In this document: positions 1-12,400 of the stretch, piece after piece
How positions within the stretch are numbered: position 1 is the first letter of the stretch
Layout: each line of letters begins with the position of its first letter
Source of the DNA: Aptenodytes patagonicus
Lineage: Eukaryota > Chordata > Aves > Sphenisciformes > Spheniscidae
DNA: 64,000 nucleotides
Direction: 5' to 3'
Assembly: GCF_965638725.1 (NCBI RefSeq)
Contig: NC_134952.1
Location: 56,584,065-56,648,064, forward strand
The notes under the pieces: generated by a model
The model's input: only the letters and a program-made list of their open reading frames with translations
Databases searched by the model: none
Told to the model about the DNA's origin: nothing
Position numbers and translations under genes: made by a program

Positions 1-1225
1 CAAGGTGTTTTTTTCCCCCCAATTCACCTTTCTAGTCCAAAGAAGCCACTATACCAAATATGCACTCAACTTGCCTTCAGAGCCCTCAAAAACACACTCA
101 CCCTGCCTGGGTTTGTGCATGTTTCTCATTGCTAAATGGAATATCTCATGAAAAGAGGGGGATTGTACGTGTAAGAGCCTTCACCCAACTTTAACGTTCT
201 ATGCAGTGGTAAAACCTCATCATTTACGTGTGTGTGACAATGCTTACCCCCTCCCTCTGTGGTTACGAAATTTGGCATGTACATCCAAAATCAGCTGCTT
301 CTCTTTCAAACCCAACACATTGAGAAGATGCTAGAAATACTATTATATGCAGGTTACCCTTCACTGTACAGTTCTGCCTACTCTATAGCCAGTGCTAGAA
401 TGGTGCAACAAGATACTGTGCAGTCAGATCAAGCAGCACAGCCAGGAAAGGAATCCCTCCCTGCAAATGCCCAACCAAGCCTCCCATGGGCTTGCACTTT
501 AGGGATGGGTGGGAATACTGTTTCCTCCCTCCTCCATCCTATTATTGCTGCTGCTACTACTACGTGGTAATAGCTAATCATAATAAACCCGTGCCATACA
601 CAACCTCGTCATTGTGTAATCATTGCCTTAAACAGCACTGTTGAGACAACTTGAGCTGTGATTTTTTTATTATTTTTACTTAACAGGGGTATCAGCATGA
701 AAACATGCAGATCAATTCGTTCTCCAGGCCTGGGTGTCTAGCTGCTCCCTCCCCCACCACAAAGCAGACGAGGGGGAAGGAAGGAGGGAGGAAGAAAAAA
801 GGGAAAAAAAAAAGGGGGGGGGGGGGGCAAGAAACCCTCTTCGCACCTACAACAAAAGCAATTAGGAGGGCCGGAAGGGAAGAGGAATCAGCAGCCTCCG
901 AAGGTGCAGGAATGCAGCACGCCGACTTGCCCGGGAAAGGGCTACCCGGAGCCGGGAGTGGGCAGGCAGGAGGCGGCTACAGCGGGGAGGCTGAGACGGC
1001 GGCACCCCCGGCCTCGCGCGCCCCACCACCCCCCCGGCAAGCCCCATTCAAACCCCCAACCGCCGGCCTCGCGCCCAACTGTCACGCACGACCCCGGGCT
1101 CCGCTTTTACACGTCCCTCAGTTTTCGTTTCTAGCCGTGCCCAGCCCGGGAGCGGCGGCGGGGGAGGAGGAGGAGGAGAAGAGGGCAGAGGAAGACACGA
1201 AGCGCCGTGCAACCGGCCCACTTAC
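1..1225 (-). other. TSPAN5: TSPAN5 intron 1 (5' part, runs off the left edge)
   Basis: This is intron sequence directly downstream of the first TSPAN5 coding exon; the donor GTAAGT reads on the minus strand from 1225. The remaining TSPAN5 exons lie beyond the left edge of the window. Positions 1-700 look like ordinary AT-balanced non-coding DNA. Positions 770-827 form a 58-base all-purine tract ending in ten A followed by fourteen G. From about 860 the sequence becomes GC-rich and belongs to the promoter CpG island. I see no second exon here. Confidence 0.75.
770..827 (+). repeat. Homopurine tract with A10-G14 run
   Basis: Fifty-eight consecutive purines end in ten A (804-813) and fourteen G (814-827). 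This is low-complexity sequence capable of triplex or quadruplex structure, and its length is likely to vary between individuals. Confidence 0.85.
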
Positions 1226-1306
1226 CCAGAAGATGACATTGAAGCCGAAGATGAAATATTTGATGCAACAACTGACTTCAGGCCCCTTGTAGTGCTTCCC
1301 GGACAT
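1226..1306 (-). CDS. TSPAN5: Tetraspanin-5, first coding exon (partial gene)
   Basis: The minus strand encodes MSGKHYKGPEVSCCIKYFIF followed by GFNVIFW, 27 codons, then a consensus donor GTAAGT at the phase-0 boundary (codon TGG, then gt). I recognise this as the N-terminus of tetraspanin-5: a short cytoplasmic tail, the membrane-proximal Cys pair (typically palmitoylated in tetraspanins) and the start of transmembrane helix 1. Only about a tenth of the roughly 268-residue protein is in the window. TSPAN5 belongs to the TspanC8 group, which escorts and regulates the ADAM10 metalloprotease at the cell surface (family knowledge). The start is fixed by an ATG with A at -3 and by the familiar MSGKHYKGPE opening. 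EIF4E lies upstream in the same orientation, as in human 4q23. Confidence is high for the exon; the rest of the gene was not seen. Confidence 0.93.
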
Positions 1307-1319
1307 CCTCTGCGCTCAT
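1278..1319 (-). other. Upstream ORF overlapping the TSPAN5 start codon
   Basis: An upstream ATG (1317-1319) lies 13 nt before the TSPAN5 ATG in another frame. It opens a 13-codon reading frame (MSAEDVREALQGA) that stops at TGA 1278-1280, inside the TSPAN5 coding exon. The upstream ATG has a weak context (T at -3, A at +4); the main ATG has A at -3. This arrangement would favour leaky scanning with mild repression. The positions are read directly; any regulatory effect is inferred. Confidence 0.55.
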
Positions 1320-1369
1320 GAAGACACTTTGCTCGCAGCCAGGGTGAGAACCAAAGAGAGGGGAAAATG

Positions 1370-1391
1370 AAAAAAAAAAAGGGGGGGGGGG
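1370..1391 (+). repeat. A11-G11 homopolymer junction in the TSPAN5 leader/promoter
   Basis: Eleven A (1370-1380) are followed directly by eleven G (1381-1391), 64-85 bases upstream of the TSPAN5 ATG. On the gene's strand this reads C11-T11, a polypyrimidine tract that would be in the leader if transcription starts further upstream. Confidence 0.85.
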
Positions 1392-1840
1392 AAGGTCTAG
1401 GAGGAGGGGGGCTGGGGGCGGCGCGGCGGGCAGGGCTCAGCACCGGCTGCGCGCCGTGGGGAGATGCGGCAAGAGCGGCGCGGCGGCGGGTCGACTCCGA
1501 CTTGCCGGGCGCCGGGGATGGCCGGCGAGCAGCTCCCACCTCCTCCTCCTCTTCTCCCGCATGGAGGAGCTCCCGGCTACTCGCAGCGGGAGGGGGGGAG
1601 AGAGAAGGAGAGGGGCGGCCGCCGGGAGGCGCCCGGGCAGAGGCGCGGGGCTCGCCGCCGCCGCCACAGCCCGGCGCGGCGCTGCCCTGCCGGAGCCGCG
1701 AGCTGCCCCGAGCCCTCTCGCACTACGCTCCCTCCCTCCCCCCCCCGCCCCCGCAGCGGCAACGGCCGCCGCGCGCGCAGCGCCCCGCCCCGTGGGAGGG
1801 GGGGCGGGGAAAAGCGCGCCACTGGTCGCCCCGGCGGCGT

Positions 1841-1864
1841 GATTGGCGTCGCGCCCCGCCAATC
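1841..1864. promoter_or_regulatory. TSPAN5: Inverted pair of CCAAT boxes (probable NF-Y sites)
   Basis: GATTGGCG at 1841-1848 and CGCCAATC at 1857-1864 are perfect 8-bp inverted copies separated by 8 bases, each holding a CCAAT core in ideal NF-Y context. They lie about 535-560 bp upstream of the TSPAN5 ATG within the CpG island. NF-Y binding is inferred from the motif. Confidence 0.55.
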
Positions 1865-4800
1865 CAACTGCGCGGCCGCCGGCCCGAGGCGCCCTAGGGG
1901 CGTGGCGGGGGCGGCTCTGCGGCGCCCCCTCCTCGGCCTCCCCCTCTCTGCCGTGGCGTGCCCCAGCGGCGGGGTGCGCGGCCCGGGGTTGGGGGGGCGG
2001 CTGGTGAAAGGGGCGGCCATGAGGTGGCTCCCGTGGGGGCTGATGCAGGGGGGCTGTGCCCGCCGGCCTTTGTCTGCGGCGGCGCGGGCGGGGGGCGGCC
2101 TGGTGGCTGCTGCTGCCGCCTCAGTTACGTAACCCCCGCCGGCGGGGTGGGTGTTAGGGGCCGCACCTGTCAGCGCTGAGATAAAATGCAGTTCGTTTTA
2201 TGTTGGGTGCCCGTGAGGAGTAACGGTATTCAACGAGCCTGCCTCTTCGTTACGGGTTTGTAAGTCAAAGTCGAGGTTTCTTCCATTCTTTCTTCCTGCG
2301 ACAGCTCCTCGGCAAAGTCTCCGGCGGGTTGCCCAAGCCGTGGTGTTGCACAAAACCCAGAGGTGCCAGCCTGGGGGGCTCCCTCCCTCCCTCCGACAGC
2401 TGGGGGATGACCCAGGCCGGCCGGGGCAGCGAGGAATAACACGGCCTGGCTGGTGTGAGGGAACGGAAGACTGCACTCCATAGGATGCACGGGGAGAAAA
2501 GCCAGGAGAGCAGCGTGGTTCTAGGTTGGCTGCGGTAATGAGGAGCAAGACCATAATTGTACTGTGGAGGTTATTCTGAATGGGTGCCTTCAGATCACCT
2601 CCCACGTGAACTCGTATGCACTACACACACAGGAACACATGAAGAACTATTTTACAATGTTTTCTAGAGTTTGTATTTTAACATACTCTGAATTTATATT
2701 GAACCTGCCAGCTGTAAAGTTACGTGGCTTAGCTGTATTCATATGCTGTTCGGGATTCATAGTCCACATGATCTGGCATTAACAGCATTATTAATAGCAT
2801 TTCTTTGCTGAAGAGTATCATCATTTCAATGTTTCAAGTCTTCAGAGTTTCCTGGTCCAGCTATAAGTACAATACTTTTAATTCAAAAGATGGAAGAGAT
2901 CTTTGTAATAAATTACATTTCCCATCTCTACAAGGTTGCAAGATAACACACTTCAAAACTATGATATTGTTAGAAATACAAAAGATAGTCTTTGGTTCAG
3001 GATCACTTCATATTGGTTATGGGGCCTTGGCTGTGTGTCTTTTTTGAGAGAGAAGGGAAGTATTTGTTCAGGTCTGGTAGATGTTGAGAAGAAAAAGCAT
3101 CTGCTGAAATGGATCCATGAAAATAAGCAATGTTATTGGTAAATGAGAAATTAATGCAACACGTCTATACAATTTAACTATGACACTATAGTTTACCACA
3201 TGAACGTTATCCCTGTGTCTATTGTTAGAGTATTGGTAACGCTGTGTCTTTGCAAGACCATCCATGGGAACAGGGTAGAAAAGGGTGAATAATTAGTAAA
3301 GCATAGGTTCTGTACCAATGAGTAAAAGAACATCACCACTTACAGTAGGGTATGGTAATAATGTATTATATTAAGGTGCTGTTTTTACAAGTGGCTTCAA
3401 ATATTGGTGACGACCTGTACAAACATTTATAATACTACTGTCATAACACCCTACTAACACCGCGTGTTGGCACCCTTTAGCATTTTAATGCTTAACAGGC
3501 AACAGGAAAATATTGCGGAGTAATATTTATTACGATAAATTCAGTAACAATCTCAGATGGTTTACCTATTAATCATTCCCAATCAACAATTTAAAGAGAA
3601 ATACAACCTACATCAATTATAGCATATTACATGACTTCACTTGCTTTCCCAATGGAAAATAGTGTTATTGCCAAGTGTAATTTTAAAGTCAAAAGCATTT
3701 CACATTGTCCCATCATCTGATCAGTTTAAGGAGAATTTAGAATGTCTGGTGTTAACGGTTAGACTGCTCGCTTGAAGAGGGTATTGAACACAGAACCCTG
3801 CTCTTTTTAATTCACTTTGTGTGTACGGTTCTTGTGCAGCCTCAGAAATGAGCAACCAGACAGCAAAGGCAGCAGAACAGCTTTGATGTAGGTAATTGAT
3901 CTTTCAGAATGCCAGCTGGAACAGAGTCCTCTGCACCTGCAGCAGCCTCTCTGGTTTACAAACACATTTTGTCTCCTGTCCTAAACAAACAGAGATAAAA
4001 AAACCCCATCCTTTGGCTTTGTGCCATCTCTTGTGGATGGCTTCTTACATGCTTTGGCCACCTAGGTCTGGAAGCTGAGCAAGATGACTGTGACAGCACT
4101 TTAAATTCACTGTCGGTTACCAGTCAATGCCGAGTCCCAGTGTGATGTTTTGGCACAAAAACCTGAGGCGATACTAAGCAGGAGCAATATTACCTTTCCT
4201 TGCAGTATGGCACGACAGTTATTCAAATTCTGTTAGTTTATAATTCATCTGACTAGTCACAGGAGTACTAATGGACAGTATTTCAATGACAAGGCAATGT
4301 TTCTAGTAGCACAGTGCTTTGTAACACTAGGCAATGCTTTGATTTACTACTGACATCAGAGAAAAAGTCCTATCCGAACAATTAAATCTACTCCCTGTCT
4401 CTAAGATGTAGATATCAACAGACTTCTGACCAAAGACTGGCCAAGTCTAATGCTAGTAAGTGCAGGAAGTTTGAGAAGTTCGTATCTTAAACGGGGAATA
4501 GTTGCAGACTCTGAAATTCTTACTTTCCACCAAGTGAAGAGCTCTCATCCCAATTCCTCAATTCAATCATTCCTTGGATCCAGCACCTCTGTCTTTGTGT
4601 CAGCTCCTGTTTTTTGATCTATGAATTCTTTGACATTTTCCAGGGAAAAAGAAATGCAAGCCTGAGTGACTCAAGATGAGAAATTGCTAAGCAGCACACT
4701 GAAGATTGTAGTTCCATGAGTTATCGCATTGCTAATCTCACCACGTCCCACATTTAGTGAGATAAAGAGTTGTGGTCTAAGTTCAATGTCTGTGTCCCTA

Positions 4801-5367
4801 AGTCTAGTTATTTCCTAGACACTTCATTTTAGTTGAAATTCATAGGATAGCAGTATTTTTCTACAGGGAAGCCATAGAACTTTCTGACATACAATAAGAT
4901 TTATAGAATCAGAGGTATTATCTACCTCAGAATATTTTTCAATTTAAATATCATACTAGCTTGTAATGCCATTTGTCTTCATTTGATAGTTTTGCAACCA
5001 TGAAAACACTTTGTTTTCTGCTTAGCAAATGAGTGACCACTGATGAGGGGGCGCTTTTTAGGTTTAAAAGGAGTTCTGAGATAAGAATTTCATATGACCA
5101 AACTCAAGTGGTGATACAAGTTGTATTGGCCTTGGTGGAACTGCATGCCGTGTCCCAGCTGTGAACATGACTTCAGCTTCCCACAAGAATAACACAAATC
5201 TTTTCAATTAATTCACAAGTGCAAGTACTGACTAATTACTGTTATGGCTAATACTGGTTAGTGGCTTTCTGGTGAGTATTGAGCTGCTTTTTCAGTATGA
5301 AACTTAGCTCTCAATACTGGGTAATAATATCCTTTTGCAGGACCAACCCAACATCATTATAATCTGA

Positions 5368-5387
5368 TAACAACAACATTGTTGTTA
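5368..5387. repeat. Short perfect inverted repeat (9-bp arms, 2-base loop)
   Basis: TAACAACAA and TTGTTGTTA flank a central CA. The arms are perfectly complementary. No associated element is visible. Confidence 0.8.
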
Positions 5388-8300
5388 GGATGATTCACAA
5401 AGCATTAAGCATGTCTATACATCTACAGAGTTAGAGGCCAGAATTTGAAGCTAAGGCGTACCAAATGATAACCGATAACCAATTGCATTATGTCTAATTC
5501 TGCTTTCTCAAGAGAATGTGTACCTGAGCCTTAATTTTCTTTCTCCAAATGCTGTACTTTTGGTGTAAGGATCCATTATTTCATGTGTTCTTAAAGTAAG
5601 AATAACTATATAAAGAAACTGCAAGTTGTATTCACTCCAGTTCCCATCAGCATTTGGCAGGTTTTGGAACGAAGATGATGAGAGCTACTAACTGGGATGC
5701 AAATTACTCAAAAAGAAATACCAAGTATCAGCAATAATGGTCACAAAGTCTACTCAGCTGAGCTCTACTGCTTGCAGTCTGCAAGCAGGTTTGTTCAAGA
5801 TGAGCCCAGACAAGTCTTGCAGCAGTCTAAGCAGATAGACATGAAGATGCAGTCTCAGAAGTCTCTTTGGAGCAAACATATGCAAAATGAGATATGCAGA
5901 CTGTTAGTGCCAGAAATACTACTTTGAAACCGTAGGGAAGAATAACGCACCCTGCTACTTCTTTCCTGTGAGAGAAGGAAGAGGTATTTTTTGTGCCAGC
6001 ACCTCGATCCAGGAGCTGCTACCTCTGCCGCTTGTCAGAGGAAGGGGTGGGAGTGGTGGCACGCTTCCTCACGCTGTGCGGTCAAAGGCAAAGGAGCAGC
6101 CGGGGCTGCAGCTGCACCATGGTGCTGCTTGGGGCAAACACTCAGAAACACAGCTCGTTTTCTGTAGTGCAGTGCCTCAGCAAGCCCCTGTTCTGGAGAT
6201 TTTTATAGAGCTCTTTCTTATTAATTCCCCTGACAAGTCTATACAACGGTGAAGCAGGAATAGTATGACGTACCTGGTCCATAGCTCACACAGTGACTGC
6301 AGGTGTGGTTCCAAACGCTCTTGCATCCAAACTGGCTCCAAAGTGCATTACCTATAAGGTACTTCTTACAACCATTTTATATGCAGGACAGTGATGGGGC
6401 TTAATGAGGTAAAACATATGCATTATTCTATAAAAGAGACAGAGGTTTGCAGTCCTGAATTAGGGGTGGCTACAATTAGAATATGGGCAGTCACCTCCCC
6501 TTTCATTACTGGTGCTACAGGACCATGGTCGCTAATATGGAGATAAACTCAGACCCCAGTAAGTGCCAAATTTATCCTTCTAACTTTGTATTGCTAAAGG
6601 CACTGGACAAACTCTGGAAATTTGGGAACTGTTCCCTTCCCAAACACAGCCTATTGCTTGTGTATACCTGAAGGTTCTGGTGTAATTCTTGACGATGCTC
6701 TGTCCAAACGGGCAACCGATGTTTATTCTATGATGGAGCACCATATGATTTTCTTAAGGTCCATTAGGTTTTTCAAGGCCCTCTGAGTTGCTCTCAGCCA
6801 TTCTACATCAAATAACACAGGATACTCTCGCTTCACAGCTCAGAGGTTTAACATACGGTGTTTACTCTGTAATAGCACTCAGGAGAGTGAGGATTTCCTC
6901 TGAGTGTGTTTTTAATGGTGATAAGATTTTCTGCAAATCCACCATTTTAAGTAATCTTTGAGTACGTTTCCCTTCAAGGGTTTCCTTTACTCAGCCCTAA
7001 GCCACCTGAGCTTCCCCCATCCCTCCTCCTGTGCAGATTTTTGTTTTTCCTGGGAGCCTGGATCAGAGTTGTCCACATGAACAATCCTTCAGGAATCAGT
7101 CTGGCATCTCTTTCCAGGCAGATCTGTAAACCTGGGAGAAGGTCAGGAAGTGGAAGCAGGAGGTAGGATGAGAGGGTGCAAGACTGCAAATCTGGTTGTT
7201 GTAAGCTTTAAACACAAGTTGCAGTCAGAGTGGTGGGAGGGAAGGCTAGCAGACCAATTCATCTCAGAGCCCAGCTTTTAGAAAAGCTTTCAGCCATGGC
7301 CTGGCCAAGAGTTGAGCTAAAAGGTGTTGGAGTAGATGTTTGACCAGCCTGGTCAAGAGTTCAGCCCCCAGACCTCTGTGCAGGCGGAGCCTTAAATCAT
7401 CTCGCTGAGAGCAGAGTGGGAAAAGCCGACTGTGCAAAAAGCTCTCATTTTAAATCAAGCAACACTTTTTCCATTGTTTTTTGATTCAAATGGCTGTAGA
7501 GATGCTGTGATCTGAAGGGACTCTATGTCATTGCCTTCACAGCACACAGTTGATCCGAAACCCTCTGGGGAGAGTGATGAGGTGCTCAAGGGAGTCAGCA
7601 CCTGCTGGAGAAGGCCCCAGATCTGCAGTGCAGTCTGGCTGCAGGGAGCTATCTCCTAACCTCTGGCAGGAACATGCTTGCTCATCTGAGCTATGGCAAT
7701 AGCAGTGGCAAAAGGGCTGCCATCTTTACTGTGACATCAGTGTCTCCTGTCTGTCAGACTATGTAACAGGGTGTATCCGGGGCCTCTAACAGTTTATTAG
7801 GACTGTACAGGAGTTCTGCAAGTGAGCTGATAATCGCAAAGGAATGTGGTTGATATATTTAACCTGATTTCCTCAGAATTTTGTGTCTGGTTCTTCATAC
7901 ACACCTTCTCTATTCACATCTGACAACAGTTACCAAATAGCAGGATCAAAGATACCAGAGTTTCCTTTACCTTTGGTATTGACACTTGATTTCTCAGATG
8001 TTACACAAAGACGTAGCACTTTTAATAGCACCAGCGAACAGGTATTTTACAGCAATATTCTGCATGGTTTATATCAGTGGACCTGCTTAGGAACAAGGTA
8101 AATAAAATACATTTTTTTAAACATTCCCAAAAGGCATAAAATAGCAGTACTAGAGTCATTACAAAACCATGCTGTGTTGTTAGGGCTTTTTACTTCCCAC
8201 AGTGTCACGGGAAGAATACATGATGCCTGTGGTAATCCTCCATCTTTGGCAGACAGTCCTCTGTGCTCAGCGATAGCATGCCGTTTGAGACAGGATCAAG

Positions 8301-9397
8301 TAGCAGAAGATAAGACTCAAGCTAGCCACACGATTCCTCTACTTACCTGGGAACTCCAGTATTTTGAAGAGTTCAAAGAGCAAGTAAACTGGGTCCAGAC
8401 TTTGTTTCTGGACTGCATCCAAGTGCAAGGTTACACTTCATAAATCACCTGCACGTATTACCCTTCAGGCACCTTTAAAAGGAAGGCACTTCAGAAAAAT
8501 ATACAATTTACTTGTTTGCAAGTCCAGTAAGTGGAAATTTCCAAGCCTTTCTTACTCTCTCCTGCTATATTAACAAAACCAGAAACCTTCCTGCAGATGA
8601 GAGCAGAGTGGCCACCGATATTCGTGTTGGGTTGAACAATTACTTCTGAAGTCTGTTTTTTCAGAGGCTTGTCATTTGCTGCATGCTTCACCACCTGTGT
8701 TTCTCTGTGAGTTTGGATGGGTGGAGTTCATTTCAATTTCCTGCTCTTCTTCTACCACACTAATCATACCATCAGCTTTTTTTGCTGTCATAGTGCTTTA
8801 AGCAAATTGAACTATGAGTGACAGATACCGGAGACAATATTTGGAAAAGAAAAGAAATCCCACCCCAGACCTATTTCTAGATTCATCTCCAGCTTACCAT
8901 ATTGTGTACCACCATCTTAGGCACATCTTCAGCCTCTCACAAAGCTGTTAAAGTGCCCTGAGATTTCCAGGTTTGATATTTTAGATTATACTACCTTGGA
9001 GGCAGGGACTATGTCTCCTCCTTGTTTCTGCAAGTGGCAAGCACAAGATGCTAGTGTTTTGACAGCAAAATGGATAAAGTAATTTTAATTTAAAAATGTA
9101 CCTCTCTGTTGTTTTGAACTCAAGGATACAAATATATCTATAAACACACAACGTGGACCCAGTATATACAAATAACAGATCTGAAAACGTGAAGAAGAGA
9201 CTGATAAGGGAAAAAAAGTAGTGTCTTCAAGGAACAGACGCATACTTCGTCTATTCCTCTTGTCTGCTTTCAGGCAGGAGAACATCTGCCTTTTGAAGCA
9301 GGCCTCCTTGCTCTGTGTAATGTATCAGTCTGCCAGTCATCAGGAAAGTTGCTGTTTTTCACCCAGAAGTATTAACCTTTTTGAAGAGACTGACCGT

Positions 9398-9421
9398 GAG
9401 CAAAATAAGCTTATTTTGCTC
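9398..9421. repeat. Perfect 24-bp palindrome
   Basis: GAGCAAAATAAG is followed with no spacer by its exact reverse complement; the centre is a HindIII-type AAGCTT. A second small inverted repeat (TGACAT-AA-ATGTCA, 9451-9464) lies 30 bases further on. No gene or transposon end is recognised around it. Confidence 0.9.
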
Positions 9422-12400
9422 TGGACAGACATTTCTGCCCCAAATCACAGTGACATAAATGTCAGTGTCTAAAATCTTACAAATTTTATGTCACCAAATT
9501 CATCAGACCAAAATATGTGGCTGCTATGTCACGACTCCTCAGGACTTTATTATGCTATATCCCAGTCTGAGTGATGAACTGTTAAATGTGTCACACTTAC
9601 GCATACAACTATGAAATAAAAGACTCAATGGAAGTTGTATTACATGTGTAATGGAATGGAAAAAAGAACAGGAGTAGGGAGCTTTCCTTTTTGTCTTGCA
9701 AAACATCTATCATTTTCTTAGATATTAGCACAGCTCTTTCAATATGTTTGAAAAGTTTGAACTATTCATCATAAAGGTAAATTTGCCAAAAGCACCAACT
9801 GTTTAAAAATGTGAAGCTATAAAGGGGGTGGGCAGCAAGCGTACGAGTCCATTGTTCTGCTCTAAGCACTGTCACTCTGAGCCGGGAACAAAACCGAGAG
9901 CTGGACAAAAAGGAGGTCCAGCCATCTAGTGGTAAATTACGCTGATGTGCAGCCTGCTGATGTCTGCCTTCCATGGGGACGCTTACAGGGCCTCCATGTG
10001 CTCTGTGGAGGGAGAAAGGGACGTTTCCCAAATTTTGATAGGTGCAGGACTCGGCAGTAATGAGACATCTAGGGAGCAAGCTAAAGTGCATAGGACCCTG
10101 CAGCCAAATTGGGAGAAAGGTTGGCAGAAGAAGTAACCATTTCAAACACAAGGTCAGCTTTTGCTAGGTTGACAAGGAAGAGCCTGCAGTCCGTGTTCTA
10201 CACTATGGAAGTACACCTGTTTACAGTTGCCTGCTTACAGTGCTTATTCAGACAGTCTCTTTTTCAGAAAATACCTGTGTCCTTGCGAGCTTGCACTTGC
10301 CACCCTGCCCGCACCTGCACAGCAGTATTCGGGGAAAATTTTGGGCAGTTTCCCATAGTTCCATAGCAGAGAACAGCATGTCCAGAGGATACGCACAACA
10401 GAATGGCGCAATATACTCAGGTCCCACTTCACACAAGGAAAAGAGAGGTGTAAGCCAAATTGTCACAAATGAAACAAGAATGATGCAATCAGCTACACAA
10501 AGAAAGCCATATGCTTAGTCCAAGCTAGGATAAAACACTTACCTACCTAATTTATTGAGTGAACTGTTTTATACTTTCTGTATGGTTACAAACTAATAGA
10601 AAAAGCTTAATCTTGGCAAGGCCTGAAGAGACGACAAAATAGTAAACCATTAAATACTTCAAGGAAAGAATAAAAAAAACATACAATGTATATGCCTGAA
10701 TACCTCTCCATATTCAGCCCAGTATGCCAGAGCTCCCATTCCAAAAGTGATCTCAGTGCTTAGAAGCCCATGTCTCCTTGAAAGCAGTCAGATGCAAGTC
10801 CTAGGGGGCCTAGTACGCAACTTGCTTAGGCACAGAGAAGAGGTATCCAGTGGGATAGCCTAAGCAGTCTGGACATTAAATGACCATTAGTTTCAATGTG
10901 AATTGAACCTCAGTAAAAACATAAAGCTAATTATCTGTTTACCCAACTACAGATGTAAGTGCTTTATTTACAACAACCAAGATGAAAGTTACTGCCTCTT
11001 TTACACAGTGACAAGCAATTGATTTCCATCTATGTTTGTTAACCTATGGAGTAACACCATGATATTAAAATCCCTATTGCTACATTTTACTCCAAGCTAT
11101 TTTGACTGCTACTGAACTCTTTTGAAATATCAAATTTTGTCCAAAGCACATCCAGTTCTTGGGATTACATACACATGAAACTGCATCGCAGGTTGTACTC
11201 AGCTACAAAACACGGGCCGAAGTACAGTCGTGGTTATACCAGGTGTAGCCAGGTAAATATCGAATCATTCTGCGAAACTCCAAATAATTACTTTGTGCTG
11301 TAAGTGAGAATTTTTGTAACTGAAAACAAAGTTTCGTTCCAAGTAGTTACTGCAGCATGAACTGATTTTAGCAGGCACATTTGTTCTTTATCAGAAAACA
11401 TAGTACTGGAGGGAGCACAGAGGATAATGCTTCCCTTGAGGTAGGGGATATCCGAAGTCAGCTCAGTCAGTGTTATTTGCTGACAGCCACTAGCGTAGAA
11501 AAGAAATACAGCTGTTTCCTACTAGAGTGATATCAGCTACTATATCTCAAACTCTCACTTCTGTTTGCGTAATGTTTCTGTTACCTACAGTGGATAGCTA
11601 AAAAAGCAGGGGGGGTCGTATCTGTTGCTACTTTGAAGTGGTATTTGCTATTGATTCTCCTACCAAAAACTGGAAAGTAGATAGGGATGCAAATTCATCA
11701 TTAATGTTTTGTCAGAGTTCTGTTCTAAGGAGTGTTTGGCCATGGAGAGGTTGAATCTCCCTATGAGCCATTATGCTCATATTTCATCTGGTCTTTACCA
11801 AACATGCTCTCTCACCTGGCTAACAGGAGAAATTAACTGCCCAATGCCTGCAACGTTGTGTTCCCCGGTGGGATGGCTGCCTCATGCCATCTGGCTTTGC
11901 CCCTCTCATTTCACTGATGGATCACACTTGATATTTGTGTTGAATCCTACACCACAACACTTTCAGAGCTGTCTGAAACCACAAACATTAGAAGGAAAAC
12001 GAGCAGAAAAGCTGTGCTTTTCACTTCTCTGTTTTACCCACTGGGAAGCTGAGGCAACAGGTAAGCTGTAATGGACTTTCTTACAGCATCTCAGTAAATC
12101 AGTGGCCAAGTTTGCTGCCTATTCCTGTACTCAGCAGTCAGTAAGAGGCTAGGGCAGAATGCTAGACATGAGCATCCTGCTTCAAAATCTCTCAGTCTGC
12201 TTTTCCTTTTTTCCAGGTGAACAGGGCCTCATCTTTGGGATGGAGTTGTATCCAAATCTGCATTCCTCTGCCATACATTTTGGATATTCATTGAAACAGG
12301 GTTATTTTTTTAAAGACTTGAAACTGGAATTTAAAAGCTGCTGACTTAAGAAAAAGGAGCCAGGAAGGAGCGCAACAGAGAAGGGATCAATGTTCTTGAG

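Larger units (their letters stand above)
860..2180 (-). promoter_or_regulatory. TSPAN5: CpG island, leader and promoter of TSPAN5
   Basis: A very GC-rich, CpG-dense block surrounds and precedes the first TSPAN5 exon. Upstream of the ATG it contains GGGCGG boxes (for example 1802-1807, 1909-1914, 1995-2000 and 2011-2016) and two CCAAT boxes in opposite orientations at 1841-1864. I see no clear TATA box. The transcription start site cannot be placed from sequence; the leader probably runs from 1307 to somewhere in 1400-1850. Long open frames across this block are by-products of high GC and are not called as genes. Confidence 0.75.

Noticed and set aside
1367-2179. Long overlapping open frames on both strands in the TSPAN5 CpG island (up to 222 codons)
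   Set aside because: They are Arg/Pro/Ala/Gly-rich with no domain, and overlap each other in several frames. This is what stop-poor CpG-island sequence produces; only the 27-codon TSPAN5 exon has splice and homology support.
9762-10151. 129-codon minus-strand open frame as a gene
   Set aside because: Hydrophobic patches but no recognisable family, no splice context and no promoter. The length is compatible with chance in 64 kb.
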